A stretch of DNA of 64,000 bases from Xenopus tropicalis (GCF_000004195.4 NC_030680.2:147687045-147751044); one strand, 5' to 3'. Shown: positions 10,690 through 21,546, counted from the stretch's first letter. A program made the numbers and translations. Notes: generated by a model from the sequence alone, not told the origin.

Positions 10690-13600
10690 ATGGCTGTCCC
10701 CCCTCCAATTCGCTTTGCGACCATTAATGTCGCGAGTGTGAGGTCTGTAAGTGCAAGAGAATCGGCCTATTTTTTGTTCTCCCGAATTGAGGCAGAAGTT
10801 TTATTTTTGCAGGAGACCAGGCTATGTCATCTGGCCGATATACATAAAGCTAAAAAAGAATGGAGTCACGGTCCCTCCTATTGGTCTCTTGCAGCCGAGC
10901 CTTACAGTGGAGTGGCGGTCCTTTTTAAGACCGATAGGGTAACAATCAAACGGGTGATTGAAGTAGAGATGGGTCGTTGCATGGTCCTTGACGTCCTGCT
11001 GAACGGGCAAGATCTTCGCCTGATTAATATTTATGGTCCTCAGTCAAACGGGGCGAGGAAGGACCTGTTTAGCAGGATTAAGCCCTTTCTTTTTACAGCC
11101 CAGTTGGTAGTTTTTGGCGGTGATTTTAACACCGTGACTAGGCGTATGGACAGGGGAAGTGCCGCAGGCCGACTGGGCTCTGATACTCCTTTCCTAAATA
11201 GCATAGTCAGAGAGGCCGGTCTTGTGGATGTGCACATTCGCCACTACCCAGACCGCACGGGGTTCACCTTCTATAGAGGTATATGTAGGAGTAGGATAGA
11301 CAGGTTTTTTGTTAAAGAAGACTCTGTAACATCGCCCCCCGAGGTGATGGCTGTGGAGTTTTCTGATCACTGTATGTTGTTGGTTTCCCTGAATGTCTCT
11401 CAGACCCCTCAGAGGGGTAAGGGTTTATGGCGCTTAAATTCGGCCCTCCTGGGGGAGGAGTGGGTAAAACAGTCTTTCAGGGACTTTTTTCAGGACCAGG
11501 AATCTTTAATAGATGTCTGCAGCAGTAAGGTTGAGTGGTGGGAGATGGTCAAAAGAAGGATCGCAGGACTCTTTCGAGGCCTAGCAAACAAAATACAAAT
11601 TGATAAATATCGTGCCTATCTTGCCCTCAGGAGGAAGCTTGACAGACTGGTGTCTGATGGCGGTGATCGTGGGGAGATCACCAGAGTTAAGGCTCTGATG
11701 AAGGAGTATCAGTATGACAGGTACTCTTCCCTGGTTCTGGAAAGGGATTACGGGCCTTACCACTCACCTGACCCTTACCAGAACTGTAGGGAAGCAGCTT
11801 CCCGCAAGTTTGTACATGGCTTGCGAAATGAGGCCGGGGTGCTTGAGACTTCGGTTCCAGGCATCCTAGGCGTTGTTGAAAACTATTATACTGGACTCTT
11901 GAAGGAACAAGAACTCAGCCCGGCTAGAATGTCTTCCTTCCTGGACGAGACTCCTATTCAGAAAGATAATGACATTCCTTTTGATGATTTGGTGGGTGAG
12001 ATTGAGGTTGATGAAGTCATGACGGCCATTGATAGCCTAAACCTTAAAAAGTCACCAGGGCCTGACGGTCTTACGGCCGAGTTTTATAAAGAGTTTCGAG
12101 ACGTTTTGGCACCTTGTCTCACGGAGATTTTTAATAGCTCCCTGGCCGAGGGTTTACTCCCTCCCTCCATGAGACACTCAGCCTTAATCTTGCTCTCCAA
12201 GGGTTTGGATCAGTCCAGAATTGAGAACTGGCGCCCCATAGCCCTTCTCAATGTGGACAGGAAAATTCTGGCAAAAGTGTTGTTTAATCGTCTCTTTCCT
12301 CTAGCGGAAAGATTACTTTCCCCCTCACAGCACTGCTCCGTGAAAGGCCGGAGCACCTTTTCTGCCGTCCTTGGCATCCGGGAGGCTTTGGAGCGGTGCA
12401 GGGCCTGTGAATGGGGGAAGTACCTGCTGGCGTTGGACCAGTCTAAGGCCTTTGATAGAATCAACCACAAATATCTCTGGTTACTCCTTCGCAGATACGG
12501 TCTCCCGGGGAGGTTTATTAATTGGCTTAAAGTTTTATATCGAAGGGCCGAAAGCTTCCCTCTTGTGAATGGCTGGTCTGGCGCGTCCTTTTGGGTCTCT
12601 TCTGGGGTCAGGCAAGGGTGCCCCTTGAGCTCTCTGCTGTATGTCTTCGCCATAGATCCGTTTATTAGGCGGCTTGATGGTGATGCTTTGGCAGGAGTTC
12701 CCCTGGCACCCGGGAAGGCCTTGAGGGTCGCTGCCTATGCCGACGATGTCACGGTCGTTGTGTCCAGTGGGGAGGAGGCAGATGCTGTGGCATTGATTGT
12801 GCAGGACTATTCAGAAGCTTCGGGTTCATTGATTAACAGGAACAAGTGTGAAGCTTTCTGGATGGGGAAGGGAGATCCTGCCTTTGATCTTCCGGATGTC
12901 TTCCCTGTGGCCCAATCCAGAATTAAAATCCTTGGAATTGAATTTGGCCAGGGCGATTATGCCATCCCAAATTGGGAGCAAAAGTTGGAAACGGCATCTG
13001 CGTTGGTCAACCGATGGAAAGGGTTAAAGTATACCTTAAGGCAGAGGGTTGATTTGATCAAGACTTATCTGGTCCCAATTTTTCTTTACGTCAGCTATGT
13101 GTGCCTTTTGCCTCAGTCTTTCTATGGCAGGATTTGTTGTCTGTTTTTCCTACTTTTGTGGGGAAACAAAATGAACCTCATCAAGAGGAATGTCACCTAC
13201 CTGCAAAGGAAGGAAGGGGGCCTTAACATGCTAAACCCCATTGTGTTCTTTGTGAACAACTTTATTAAGTACAACTTCAGCAACCTCCTTCTGGAGAAGC
13301 CTCCTTTGTGGGCAGATATCTTCAGGATTTGGGTCTCTCCTTTTCTTGGGGAATGGATGAATGGCGGCTTGGTAAAGAGTATGCGAATCCGGCACGGCCC
13401 TGTCCCGCCTTATGTTGCAGGGGTTCTGAAAGCTATGCGGCGATGGTGCATTACTGTGGGTGAAGTCAAGTCCTCTACTAGGAAGGAGATCGATAGGAGG
13501 GTCTTGAGATCCTACTTTTATGCACCATTGGCCCTGAAAGATTGCCCAGACGAAGTAATGAGAGTAGGGCTCTCCTTAGTGAACTCTCCCAGGATTCCAT

Positions 13601-14079
13601 CCAAGTTCAGGGATATCGCCTGGCGCTCCTTCCATGGGAAACTTTATGTTAGTGGGAACGTGAAGCACAAGTGCACCGATGACCGTGACTGTCCACGGGA
13701 GGAATGCTCTGGGAAGGTGGAGACCATGGACCACTTCCTGCTTCATTGTCCCTTTAACATTGAAGTATACAAAGAAGTGTCTAATGCCTTGGGCATTCCC
13801 TGCCTCTCTGGTTTAGATTACCAGGAGTGGGCCTACGGGGCATTCAGGTGTCACCAGGGTTTTGATTTGAGCACACTTTTTCTAGTTAGTTCTGTCGTCC
13901 GCTTTTACACTTGGAATGCACGGTGTCAGGTTCCCATTAGGCACAAAGTTCTCCCCTGTTCAGAGGTGGTGGGTTCCATACTGGGTGAGCTTTGGAAGAT
14001 TCGCTCTTTTGAGAGGCAGAGGATGGATGCGGCACGGTGGGCGTCTTTATGGCGCGGGTTTTGTTTTCGGCCTCCTTGA
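10690..14079 (+). CDS. LINE ORF2, intact copy: APE endonuclease-reverse transcriptase (1,129 aa)
   Basis: This is the replicase of the retrotransposon; it nicks target DNA and primes cDNA synthesis there. Starting at ATG 10690 the endonuclease shows N13, E42 (LFLQETR), GGDFN (143-147), SRIDR (201-205) and SDH (225-227). RT blocks follow: KSPGPDG near 454, WRPIALLNVDRKI, the ALDQSKAFDRI catalytic Asp, SSGVRQGCPLS, and AYADDVTVVV with YADD at 683-686. After these come SGSLINRNKC and LGIEF. A C-terminal Cys/His cluster (HKC ... CPREEC ... HFLLHC) lies near 990-1020. No internal stop or frameshift was seen, so this frame looks coding-competent. The length is within the usual range for L1/Tx1 ORF2. 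The unusual point is its position 3' of a truncated duplicate. Confidence 0.93.
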   Translation: MAVPPPIRFATINVASVRSVSARESAYFLFSRIEAEVLFLQETRLCHLADIHKAKKEWSHGPSYWSLAAEPYSGVAVLFKTDRVTIKRVIEVEMGRCMVLDVLLNGQDLRLINIYGPQSNGARKDLFSRIKPFLFTAQLVVFGGDFNTVTRRMDRGSAAGRLGSDTPFLNSIVREAGLVDVHIRHYPDRTGFTFYRGICRSRIDRFFVKEDSVTSPPEVMAVEFSDHCMLLVSLNVSQTPQRGKGLWRLNSALLGEEWVKQSFRDFFQDQESLIDVCSSKVEWWEMVKRRIAGLFRGLANKIQIDKYRAYLALRRKLDRLVSDGGDRGEITRVKALMKEYQYDRYSSLVLERDYGPYHSPDPYQNCREAASRKFVHGLRNEAGVLETSVPGILGVVENYYTGLLKEQELSPARMSSFLDETPIQKDNDIPFDDLVGEIEVDEVMTAIDSLNLKKSPGPDGLTAEFYKEFRDVLAPCLTEIFNSSLAEGLLPPSMRHSALILLSKGLDQSRIENWRPIALLNVDRKILAKVLFNRLFPLAERLLSPSQHCSVKGRSTFSAVLGIREALERCRACEWGKYLLALDQSKAFDRINHKYLWLLLRRYGLPGRFINWLKVLYRRAESFPLVNGWSGASFWVSSGVRQGCPLSSLLYVFAIDPFIRRLDGDALAGVPLAPGKALRVAAYADDVTVVVSSGEEADAVALIVQDYSEASGSLINRNKCEAFWMGKGDPAFDLPDVFPVAQSRIKILGIEFGQGDYAIPNWEQKLETASALVNRWKGLKYTLRQRVDLIKTYLVPIFLYVSYVCLLPQSFYGRICCLFFLLLWGNKMNLIKRNVTYLQRKEGGLNMLNPIVFFVNNFIKYNFSNLLLEKPPLWADIFRIWVSPFLGEWMNGGLVKSMRIRHGPVPPYVAGVLKAMRRWCITVGEVKSSTRKEIDRRVLRSYFYAPLALKDCPDEVMRVGLSLVNSPRIPSKFRDIAWRSFHGKLYVSGNVKHKCTDDRDCPREECSGKVETMDHFLLHCPFNIEVYKEVSNALGIPCLSGLDYQEWAYGAFRCHQGFDLSTLFLVSSVVRFYTWNARCQVPIRHKVLPCSEVVGSILGELWKIRSFERQRMDAARWASLWRGFCFRPP

Positions 14080-14414
14080 AACCCTTTATCCACTTGGCCC
14101 TTTCTGATTGGCCTCTCTGGTGTGGGGCTGGTCTCTCCCACTCCCTTTAGATTTTTTTAATTCCTCAGAGATTTTTTATGATTGGGCTCGTGCTGTTTTA
14201 GGTGAGTAACCTGCGTCTTTGTCTTTCTGTCCTTAGGGTTGGGGTAGGTTTTTGTTTTGAGAGGAAATACTGCGGAATTGTATACATGTAAATATATGCT
14301 AAGTTTTAACTTCTGTTTATATTTATGGAATTTGTTTTATTTTAAACAGAATATTTGTTTTGTGTTTGTAATTATTTTGTTTGTTATTAAGTTGCTTGTT
14401 TTCAATAAAAAATT
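14080..14414 (+). other. LINE 3' untranslated region with polyadenylation signal
   Basis: T-rich non-coding sequence between the ORF2 stop and the minisatellite. AATAAA at 14404-14409 lies right at the 3' end, which finishes in caataaaaaatt without a long poly(A) tail. The boundary with the array is at the AGCAGGA target duplication. Confidence 0.75.
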
Positions 14415-16697
14415 AGCAGGATAAATACAGTGCCAATTCCATGTATAATACCCCAGAAAGCACCACAGGATAAATACAGTGCCAATTCCATGTATAATAC
14501 CCCAGAACCCACAGCAGGATAAATACAGTGCCAGTTCCATGTATAATACCCCAGAACCCACAGCAGATAAATACAGTGCCAATTCCATGTATAATACCCC
14601 AGAACCCACAGCAGGATAAATACAGTGCCAATTCCATGTATAATACCCCAGAACCCACAGCAGATAAATACAGTGCCAATTCCATGTATAATACCCCAGA
14701 ACCCACAGCAGATAAATACAGTGCCAATTCCATGTATAATATCCCAGAACCCACAGCAGGATAAATACAGTGCCAGTTCCATGTATAATACCCCAGAACC
14801 CACAGCAGGATAAATACAGTGCCAATTCCATGTATAATACCCCAGAACCCACAGCGGGATAAATACAGTGCCAATTCCATGTATAATACCCCAGAACCCA
14901 CAGCGGGATAAATACAGTGCCAATTCCATGTATAATACCCCAGAACCCACAGCAGATAAATACAGTGCCAATTCCATGTATAATACCCCAGAACCCACAG
15001 CAGGATAAATACAGTGCCAATTCCATGTATAATACCCCAGAACCCACAGCAGATAAATACAGTGCCAATTCCATGTATAATACCCCAGAACCCACAGCAG
15101 GATAAATACAGTGCCAATTCCATGTATAATACCCCAGAACCCACAGCAGATAAATACAGTGCCAATTCCATGTATAATACCCCAGAACCCACAGCAGGAT
15201 AAATACAGTGCCAATTCCATGTATAATACCCCAGAACCCACAGCAGGATAAATACAGTGCCAATTCCATGTATAATACCCCAGAACCCACAGCAGGATAA
15301 ATACAGTGCCAATTCCATGTATAATACCCCAGAACCCACAGCAGGATAAATACAGTGCCAATTCCATGTATAATACCCCAGAACCCACAGCAGATAAATA
15401 CAGTGCCAATTCCATGTATAATACCCCAGAACCCACAGCAGATAAATACAGTGCCAATTCCATGTATAATACCCCAGAACCCACAGCAGGATAAATACAG
15501 TGCCAATTCCCATGTATAATACCCCAGAACCCACAGCAGGATAAATACAGTGCCAATTCCATGTATAATACCCCAGAACCCACAGCAGGATAAATACAGT
15601 GCCAATTCCATGTATAATACCCCAGAACCCACAGCAGGATAAATACAGTGCCAATTCCATGTATAATACCCCAGAACCCACAGCGGGATAAATACAGTGC
15701 CAATTCCATGTATAATACCCCAGAAAACACAGCAGATAAATACAGTGCCAATTCCATGTATAATACCCCAGAACCCACAGCGGGATAAATACAGTGCCAA
15801 TTCCATGTATAATACCCCAGAACCCACAGCGGGATAAATACAGTGCCAATTCCATGTATAATACCCCAGAACCCACAGCAGATAAATACAGTGCCAATTC
15901 CATGTATAATACCCCAGAACCCACAGCAGATAAATACAGTGCCAATTCCATGTATAATACCCCAGAACCCACAGCGGGATAAATACAGTGCCAATTCCAT
16001 GTATAATACCCCAGAACCCACAGCAGGATAAATACAGTGCCAATTCCATGTATAATACCCCAGAAAACACAGCAGATAAATACAGTGCCAATTCCATGTA
16101 TAATACCCCAGAACCCACAGCAGGATAAATACAGTGCCAATTCCACGTATAATACCCCAGAACACACAGCGGGATAAATACAGTGCCAATTCCATGTATA
16201 ATACCCCAGAACCCACAGCAGGATAAATACAGGGCCAATTCCATGTATAATACCCCAGAACCCACAGCGGGATAAATACAGTGCCAATTCCATGTATAAT
16301 ACCCCAGAACCCACAGCAGGATAAATACAGTGCCAATTCCATGTATAATACCCCAGAACCCACAGCAGGATAAATACAGTGCCAATTCCATGTATAATAC
16401 CCCAGAACCCACAGCGGGATAAATACAGTGCCAATTCCATGTATAATACCCCAGAACCCACAGCGGGATAAATACAGTGCCAATTCCATGTATAATACCC
16501 CAGAACCCACAGCAGATAAATACAGTGCCAATTCCATGTATAATACCCCAGAACCCACAACAGGATAAATACAGTGCCAATTCCATGTATAATACCCCAG
16601 AACCCACAGCGGGATAAATACAGTGCCAATTCCATGTATAATACCCCAGAACCCACAGCGGGATAAATACAGTGCCAATTCCATGTATAATACCCCC
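14415..16697. repeat. 49-bp minisatellite, right block (about 47 copies)
   Basis: Same unit as at 2873-3838, with 48- and 49-bp variants interspersed and a few point variants (cagaaaacacagc, cacgtataata). It ends in tataataccccccaac at about 16697. Minus-strand open frames of about 750-800 codons in all three frames are artefacts of the 49-bp period. Confidence 0.97.
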
Positions 16698-17390
16698 CAA
16701 CAACAGAGAATGATCACATTGATCACTATTGGTGCATTAGAACTAATGACCCCCCTTGTGATTAATGATTTGGTGAAAGGGCTTTTAAACATGTGAATAT
16801 TGATGGCCAAAATAAATGTTGCAATAGCCTAAAAGGAACGAGTCGCAGGCAGAATCAATGACTAATTAAAATGCTGAAAGATGATACATATTAGTAACGG
16901 AGACGTAATGAAAAACAGTGATAATTATGTTGGAAATGCGTTATGCATGAAATTAATCTAAAGGGTAAACTATTCTAATCTGATGGAAATACCGGCCAGA
17001 TAATAAATGTATGGGCCAAAGTGTAGCCGCTTACCAGAAGCCGGGGGGGGGCGAGGAGCCGGCACGGCCATGATTGAGCGCTCCAGGCCACCGTACCCTA
17101 ACTTATCTAATGCACTAATGCTTCTGTCTCATTCCCTCCCACCCGGATAGCCAGGAGCTGGGAGTTACTAGCCCACACATTAAAGGGAAAGTAACGGCAG
17201 AAATTAACCTTATGTGGCTGCAGTCATGAGAGTTGCTGGTTGGTGAAAGCACCTATGAGACAGACAGGCAATGAGACAGGTCTATTAGACAGAATGGCAG
17301 ACTGGAAGACAGGCCTATTAGACTGACAGACTATGAGACAGGCCTATTACACCGACAGGCAGAATATGAGATTAGACAGACAAACTATAA
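16698..17390. other. Non-tandem spacer, no gene recognised
   Basis: AT-rich to 17000, then a G-run at 17043-17050 and a short degenerate repeat of agacaggcctattagac at about 17260-17380. No exon with supporting splice sites was found. Confidence 0.5.
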
Positions 17391-17495
17391 GGGTGAAGAC
17401 ACACGGAGCTACTAGTAGCAGTTACTTGTCACGGCTACTAAAACAGACAATGCTGATCATTTGCTGATAACTGTCTCTATGTGTGTTTTAGCAGA
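17391..17495 (+). mobile_element. Left half of a palindromic MITE
   Basis: gggtgaagacacacggagct ... tgtgtgttttagcagaggc closely matches the left half of the complete element at 62286-62484. The right half is missing; a G-rich minisatellite starts directly after the internal agcagaggc motif. Confidence 0.7.
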
Positions 17496-19005
17496 GGCTT
17501 GGGGTGGGGGTGGCTGGGCCCTTGGGGTGGGGGTGGCTGTGCGCTTGGGGTGGGGGTGGCTGTGCCCTTGGGGTGGGGGTGGCTGGGCCCTTGGGGTGGG
17601 GGTGGCTGGGCGCTTGGGGTGGGGGTGCCTGGGCCCTTGGGGTGGGGGTGGCTGGGCACTTGGGGAGGGGTGGCTGGGCGCTTGGGGTGGCTGGGTGCTT
17701 GGGGTGGGGGTGGGGGTGGCTGGGCGCTTGGGGTGGCTGGGTGCTTGGGGTGGGGGTGGGGGTGGCTGGGTGCTTGGGGTGGGGGTGGGGGTGGCTGGGC
17801 GCTTGGGGTGCCTGGGCCCTTGGGGAGGGGGTGGCTGGGCGCTTGGGGTGGCTGGGTGCTTGGGGTGGGGGTGGCTGGGCGCTTGGGGTGGGGGTGCCTG
17901 GGCCCTTGGGGTGGGGGTGGCTGGACGCTTGGGGTGCCTGGGCCCTTGGGGAGGGGGTGGCTGGGCGCTTGGGGTGGCTGGGTGCTTGGGGTGGGGGTGG
18001 CTGGGCGCTTGGGGTGGGGGTGCCTGGGCCCTTGGGGTGGGGGTGGCTGGGCACTTGGGGAGGGGGTGGCTGGGCCCTTGGGGTGGGGGTGGCTGGGCAC
18101 TTGGGGAGGGGGTGGCTGGGCCCTTGGGGAGGGGGTGGCTGGGTGCTTGGGGTGGGGGTGGCTGGGCGCTTGGGGTAGCTGGGCACTTGGGGTGGGGGTG
18201 GCTGGGCACTTAAGGGAGGGGGTGGCTGGGCACTTGGGGTGGCTGGGTGCTTGGGGTGGGGGTGGCTGGGCACTTGGGGTGGGGGTGGCTGGGCACTTGG
18301 GGAGGGGGTGGCTGGGCCCTTGGGGAGGGGGTGGCTGGGCCCTTGGGGAGGGGGTGGCTGGGTGCTTGGGGTGGGGGTGGCTGGGCGCTTGGGGTAGCTG
18401 GGCACTTGGGGTGGGGGTGGCTGGGCACTTAAGGGAGGGGGTGGCTGGGCACTTGGGGTGGCTGGGTGCTTGGGGTGGGGGTGGCTGGGCACTTGGGGTG
18501 GGGGTGGCTGGGCCCTTGGGGTGGGGTGGCTGGGCACTTGGGGAGGGGGTGGCTGGGCGCTTGGGGTGGCTGGATGCTTGGGGTGGGGGTGACTGGGCAC
18601 TTGGGGTGGGGGTGGCTGGGCGCTTGGGGTGGCTGGATGCTTGGGGTGGGGGTGACTGGGCACTTGGGGAGGGGGTGGCTGGGCGCTTGGGGTGGCTGGA
18701 TGCTTGGGGTGGGGGTGACTGGGCACTTGGGGTGGGGGTGGCTGGGCACTTGGGGTGGGGGTGACTGGGCACTTGGGGTGGGGGTGACTGGGCACTTGGG
18801 GTGGGGGTGGCTGGGCCCTTGGGGTGGGGGTGGCTGGGCCCTTGGGGTGGGGGTGGCTGGGCCCTTGGGGTGGGGGTGGCTGGGCGCTTGGGATGAGGGT
18901 GACTGGGCACTTGGGGTGGGGGTGGCTGGGCACTTGGGGTGGGGGTTGCTGGGCACTTGGGGTGGGGGTGGCTGGGCACTTGGGGTGGGGGTTGCTGGGC
19001 ACTCA
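17496..19005. repeat. G-rich 23-bp minisatellite (about 65 copies)
   Basis: The core is cttggggtgggggtggctgg with variable gggcccc/gcgc/gcac segments, plus larger repeated blocks; for example a block of about 218 bp near 18208-18425 resembles the one before it. The + strand carries dense runs of 4-5 G. All-frame long ORFs here are composition artefacts. Confidence 0.95.
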
Positions 19006-19467
19006 GGGCACATAACAAATGATTAGTTACACAAAATGTTTTTGGCTTGGGCCCCACCCAGTTGCCGGCATGGCTACAGGGCCCCGACACGCACTTTGCC
19101 CACCACTTGCCTAACGAACAAACAGCTTGTGCGGCAGATGAACCAGAGCCGGATTATCCGCTAACCTTTCCAAAGGCAAAGCAGATGGAATCATGGGATA
19201 ACAAGTCACAGGCTGCCGGGGGCACAAACGGGCACTAGAACTGCTGGCTGTGCCCCCTGGGCCTGGGCATCTCCTCATGTGATACTGTCGTGCCAGGGCT
19301 AGCATGGTAGGGGTTAATTAAAGGAAAGAGCCAAATAAGTGCAATGGGGGCACCTGGGCTGAATCATTATAGTGGGTGGAGAAGCTGATCATTTACAGGG
19401 GCTGCAGCTGGCACATTTACAGTATTGGGTACCCCTACTGATGCCAGTGTTATTATATTATAAGGGA
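19006..19467. other. Spacer, no gene recognised
   Basis: A 64-codon open frame at 19047-19238 has no recognisable domain and no convincing splice sites or Kozak context. Nothing else stands out. Confidence 0.45.
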
Positions 19468-20335
19468 AGTAGATTGCAAGCTCTTTTGGGCAGGGCTCCC
19501 TTCCCCTCCTGTATCGGTTACTGATTGCTTTATATGTTACTCCTTGTAGATTGTAAGCTCTTTTGGGCAGGGCTCCCTTCCCCTCCTGTATCGGTTACTG
19601 ATTGCTTTATATGTTACTCCTTGTAGAGTGTAAGCTCTTTTGGGCAGGGCTCCCTTCCCCTCCTGTATCGGTTACTGATTGCTTTATATGTTACTCCTTG
19701 TAGAGTGTAAGCTCTTTTGGGCAGGGCTCTCTTCCCCTCCTGTATCGGTTACTGATTGCTTTATATGTTACTCCTTGTAGAGTGTAAGCTCTTTTGGGCA
19801 GGGCTCCCTTCCCCTCCTGTATCGGTTACTGATTGCTTTATATGTTACTCCTTGTAGAGTGTAAGCTCTTTTGGGCAGGGCTCCCTTCCCCTCCTGTATC
19901 GGTTATTGATTGCTTTATATGTTACTCCTTGTAGAGTGTAAGCTCTTTTGGGCAGGGCTCCCTTCCCCTCCTGTATCGGTTACTGATTGCTTTATATGTT
20001 ACTCCTTGTAGAGTGTAAGCTCTTTTGGGCAGGGCTCCCTTCCCCTCCTGTATCGGTTACTGATTGCTTTATATGTTACTCCTTGTAGAGTGTAAGCTCT
20101 TTTGGGCAGGGCTCCCTTCCCCTCCTGTATCGGTTATTGATTGCTTTATATGTTACTCCTTGTAGAGTGTAAGCTCTTTTGGGCAGGGCTCCCTTCCCCT
20201 CCTGTATCGGTTATTGATTGCTTTATATGTTACTCTGTATTCCCAATGTATGAAACCCACTTATTGTACAGCGCTGCGGGATATGTTGGCGCTTTATAAA
20301 TACATGTTACTAATAATAATAATAATAAGTATCCT
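19468..20335 (+). repeat. L2/MIR-like LINE 3' tail with an internal 78-bp array (about 10 copies)
   Basis: The unit (ttgtaagctcttttgggcag + ggctcccttcccctcctgta + tcggttactgattgctttat + atgttactcc) repeats every 78 bp from 19470 to about 20240. The last copy continues into tgtacagcgctgcgggatat, gttggcgctttataaata and an (aat)n tail. Together this is the usual 3' end of a vertebrate L2-type LINE or derived SINE, so the array grew inside a dispersed element. A reverse-oriented partner tail lies at 56095-56170. Confidence 0.85.
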
Positions 20336-20364
20336 GTTACGGTAAAGGTGCCCCCCCTACTGGC

Positions 20365-21345
20365 GGCAGCGACATGGCACATAGTGGCACTAAGTACCGG
20401 CGCCCGAGGAGCCCAGGGAGCAGCGACATGGCACATAGTGGCACTAAGTACCGGCGCCCGAGGAGCCCAGGGAGCAGTGACATGGCACATAGTGGCACTA
20501 AGTACCGGCGCCCGAGGAGCCCAGGGAGTAGCGACTTGGCACATAGTGGCACTAAGTACCGGCGCCCGAGGAGCCCAGGGAGCAGCGACATGGCACATAG
20601 TGGCACTAAGTACCGGCGCCCGAGGAGCCCAGGGAGCAGTGACATGGCACATAGTGGCACTAAGTACCGGCGCCCGAGGAGCCCAGGGAGTAGCGACTTG
20701 GCACATAGTGGCACTAAGTACCGGCGCCCGAGGAGCCCAGGGAGCAGCGACATGGCAGATAGTGGCACTAAGTACCGGTGCCCGAGGAGCCCAGGGAGCA
20801 GCGACATGGCACATAGTGGCACTAAATACCGGCGCCCGAGGAGCCCAGGGAGCAGCGACATGGCAGATAGTGGCACTAAGTACCGGTGCCCGAGGAGCCC
20901 AGGGAGCAGCGACATGGCAGATAGTGGCACTAAGTACCGGCGCCCGAGGAGCCCAGGGAGTAGCGACATGGCAGATAGTGGCACTAAGTACCGGCGCCCG
21001 AGGAGCCCAGGGAGCAGCGACATGGCACATAGTGGCACTAAGTACCGGCGCCCGAGGAGCCCAGGGAGCAGTGACATGGCAGATAGTGGCACTAAGTACC
21101 GGCGCCCGAGGAGCCCAGGGAGTAGCGACATGGCAGATAGTGGCACTAAGTACCGGCGCCCGAGGAGCCCAGGGAGCAGCGACATGGCACATAGTGGCAC
21201 TAAGTACCGGCGCCCGAGGAGCCCAGGGAGCAGCGACATGGCAGATAGTGGCACTAAGTACCGGTGCCCGAGGAGCCCAGGGAGCAGCGACATGGCACAT
21301 AGTGGCACTAAGTACCGGCGCCCGAGGAGCCCAGGGAGCAGCGAG
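20365..21345. repeat. 54-bp minisatellite (18 copies)
   Basis: Unit: agcgacatggcacatagtgg + cactaagtaccggcgcccga + ggagcccagggagc. Diagnostic variants (agtgacatgg, gtagcgacttgg, ggcagatag, ccggtgcccg) recur in ordered groups, suggesting a higher-order structure. Because 54 is divisible by 3, several frames on both strands stay open for 320-410 codons; these are not genes. Confidence 0.97.
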
Positions 21346-21546
21346 ATTTACACTTTCCTTTCTCAAAATATCTCTAAATTATTCAGACAATTAGAATGTG
21401 AATATATTTTTATATTTCTGGGCTGCGCCAAGGGCTGGGGGTCACTATGTAATTACGCTCGTTACACTAACGCTTCTTTTGCAGCTTCGGCTCCCGGCAA
21501 AATTATATTTTTTTCAATTAATTTCACAACTTTTTCTCTCTTGCAG

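Larger units (their letters stand above)
8214..12203 (+). repeat. 1,995-bp direct tandem duplication within the LINE
   Basis: The block about 8214-10208 is repeated as about 10209-12203. Landmarks sit at constant offset 1995: the ORF1 stop (8682 and 10677), the ORF2 ATG (8695 and 10690), and the encoded endonuclease domains, which are identical residue for residue. The only difference noticed is one C in a C-run of the pyrimidine repeats at the left edge. Either a very young duplication or an assembly artefact. Confidence 0.93.
3839..14414 (+). mobile_element. Tx1/L1-like non-LTR retrotransposon, near full length, with internal duplication
   Basis: The element has a short 5' UTR, an ORF1 with three CCHC zinc knuckles, an ORF2 with APE endonuclease and reverse transcriptase, a 3' UTR of about 335 bp with AATAAA at 14404-14409, and a short A-rich end (caataaaaaatt). 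It interrupts a 49-bp minisatellite. AGCAGGA is present at 3832-3838 and again at 14415-14421, consistent with a 7-bp target site duplication, and the minisatellite is otherwise in register on both sides. CCHC-bearing ORF1, APE-type endonuclease and insertion into repetitive DNA fit the Tx1 clade of L1-type LINEs known from Xenopus and fish. Damage: one frameshift in ORF1 near 5243 and a 1,995-bp tandem duplication (about 8214-10208 repeated as 10209-12203). It lies sense to the inferred host gene. Confidence 0.9.

Noticed and set aside
14337..16810. Minus-strand ORFs of 750-800 codons
   Set aside because: Same periodicity artefact in the right block of the array; three mutually overlapping frames encode the same rotated peptide.
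17457..19090. Pro-rich and Gly/Trp-rich ORFs up to 537 codons on both strands
   Set aside because: Produced by the stop-free G-rich 23-bp minisatellite; every frame is open.
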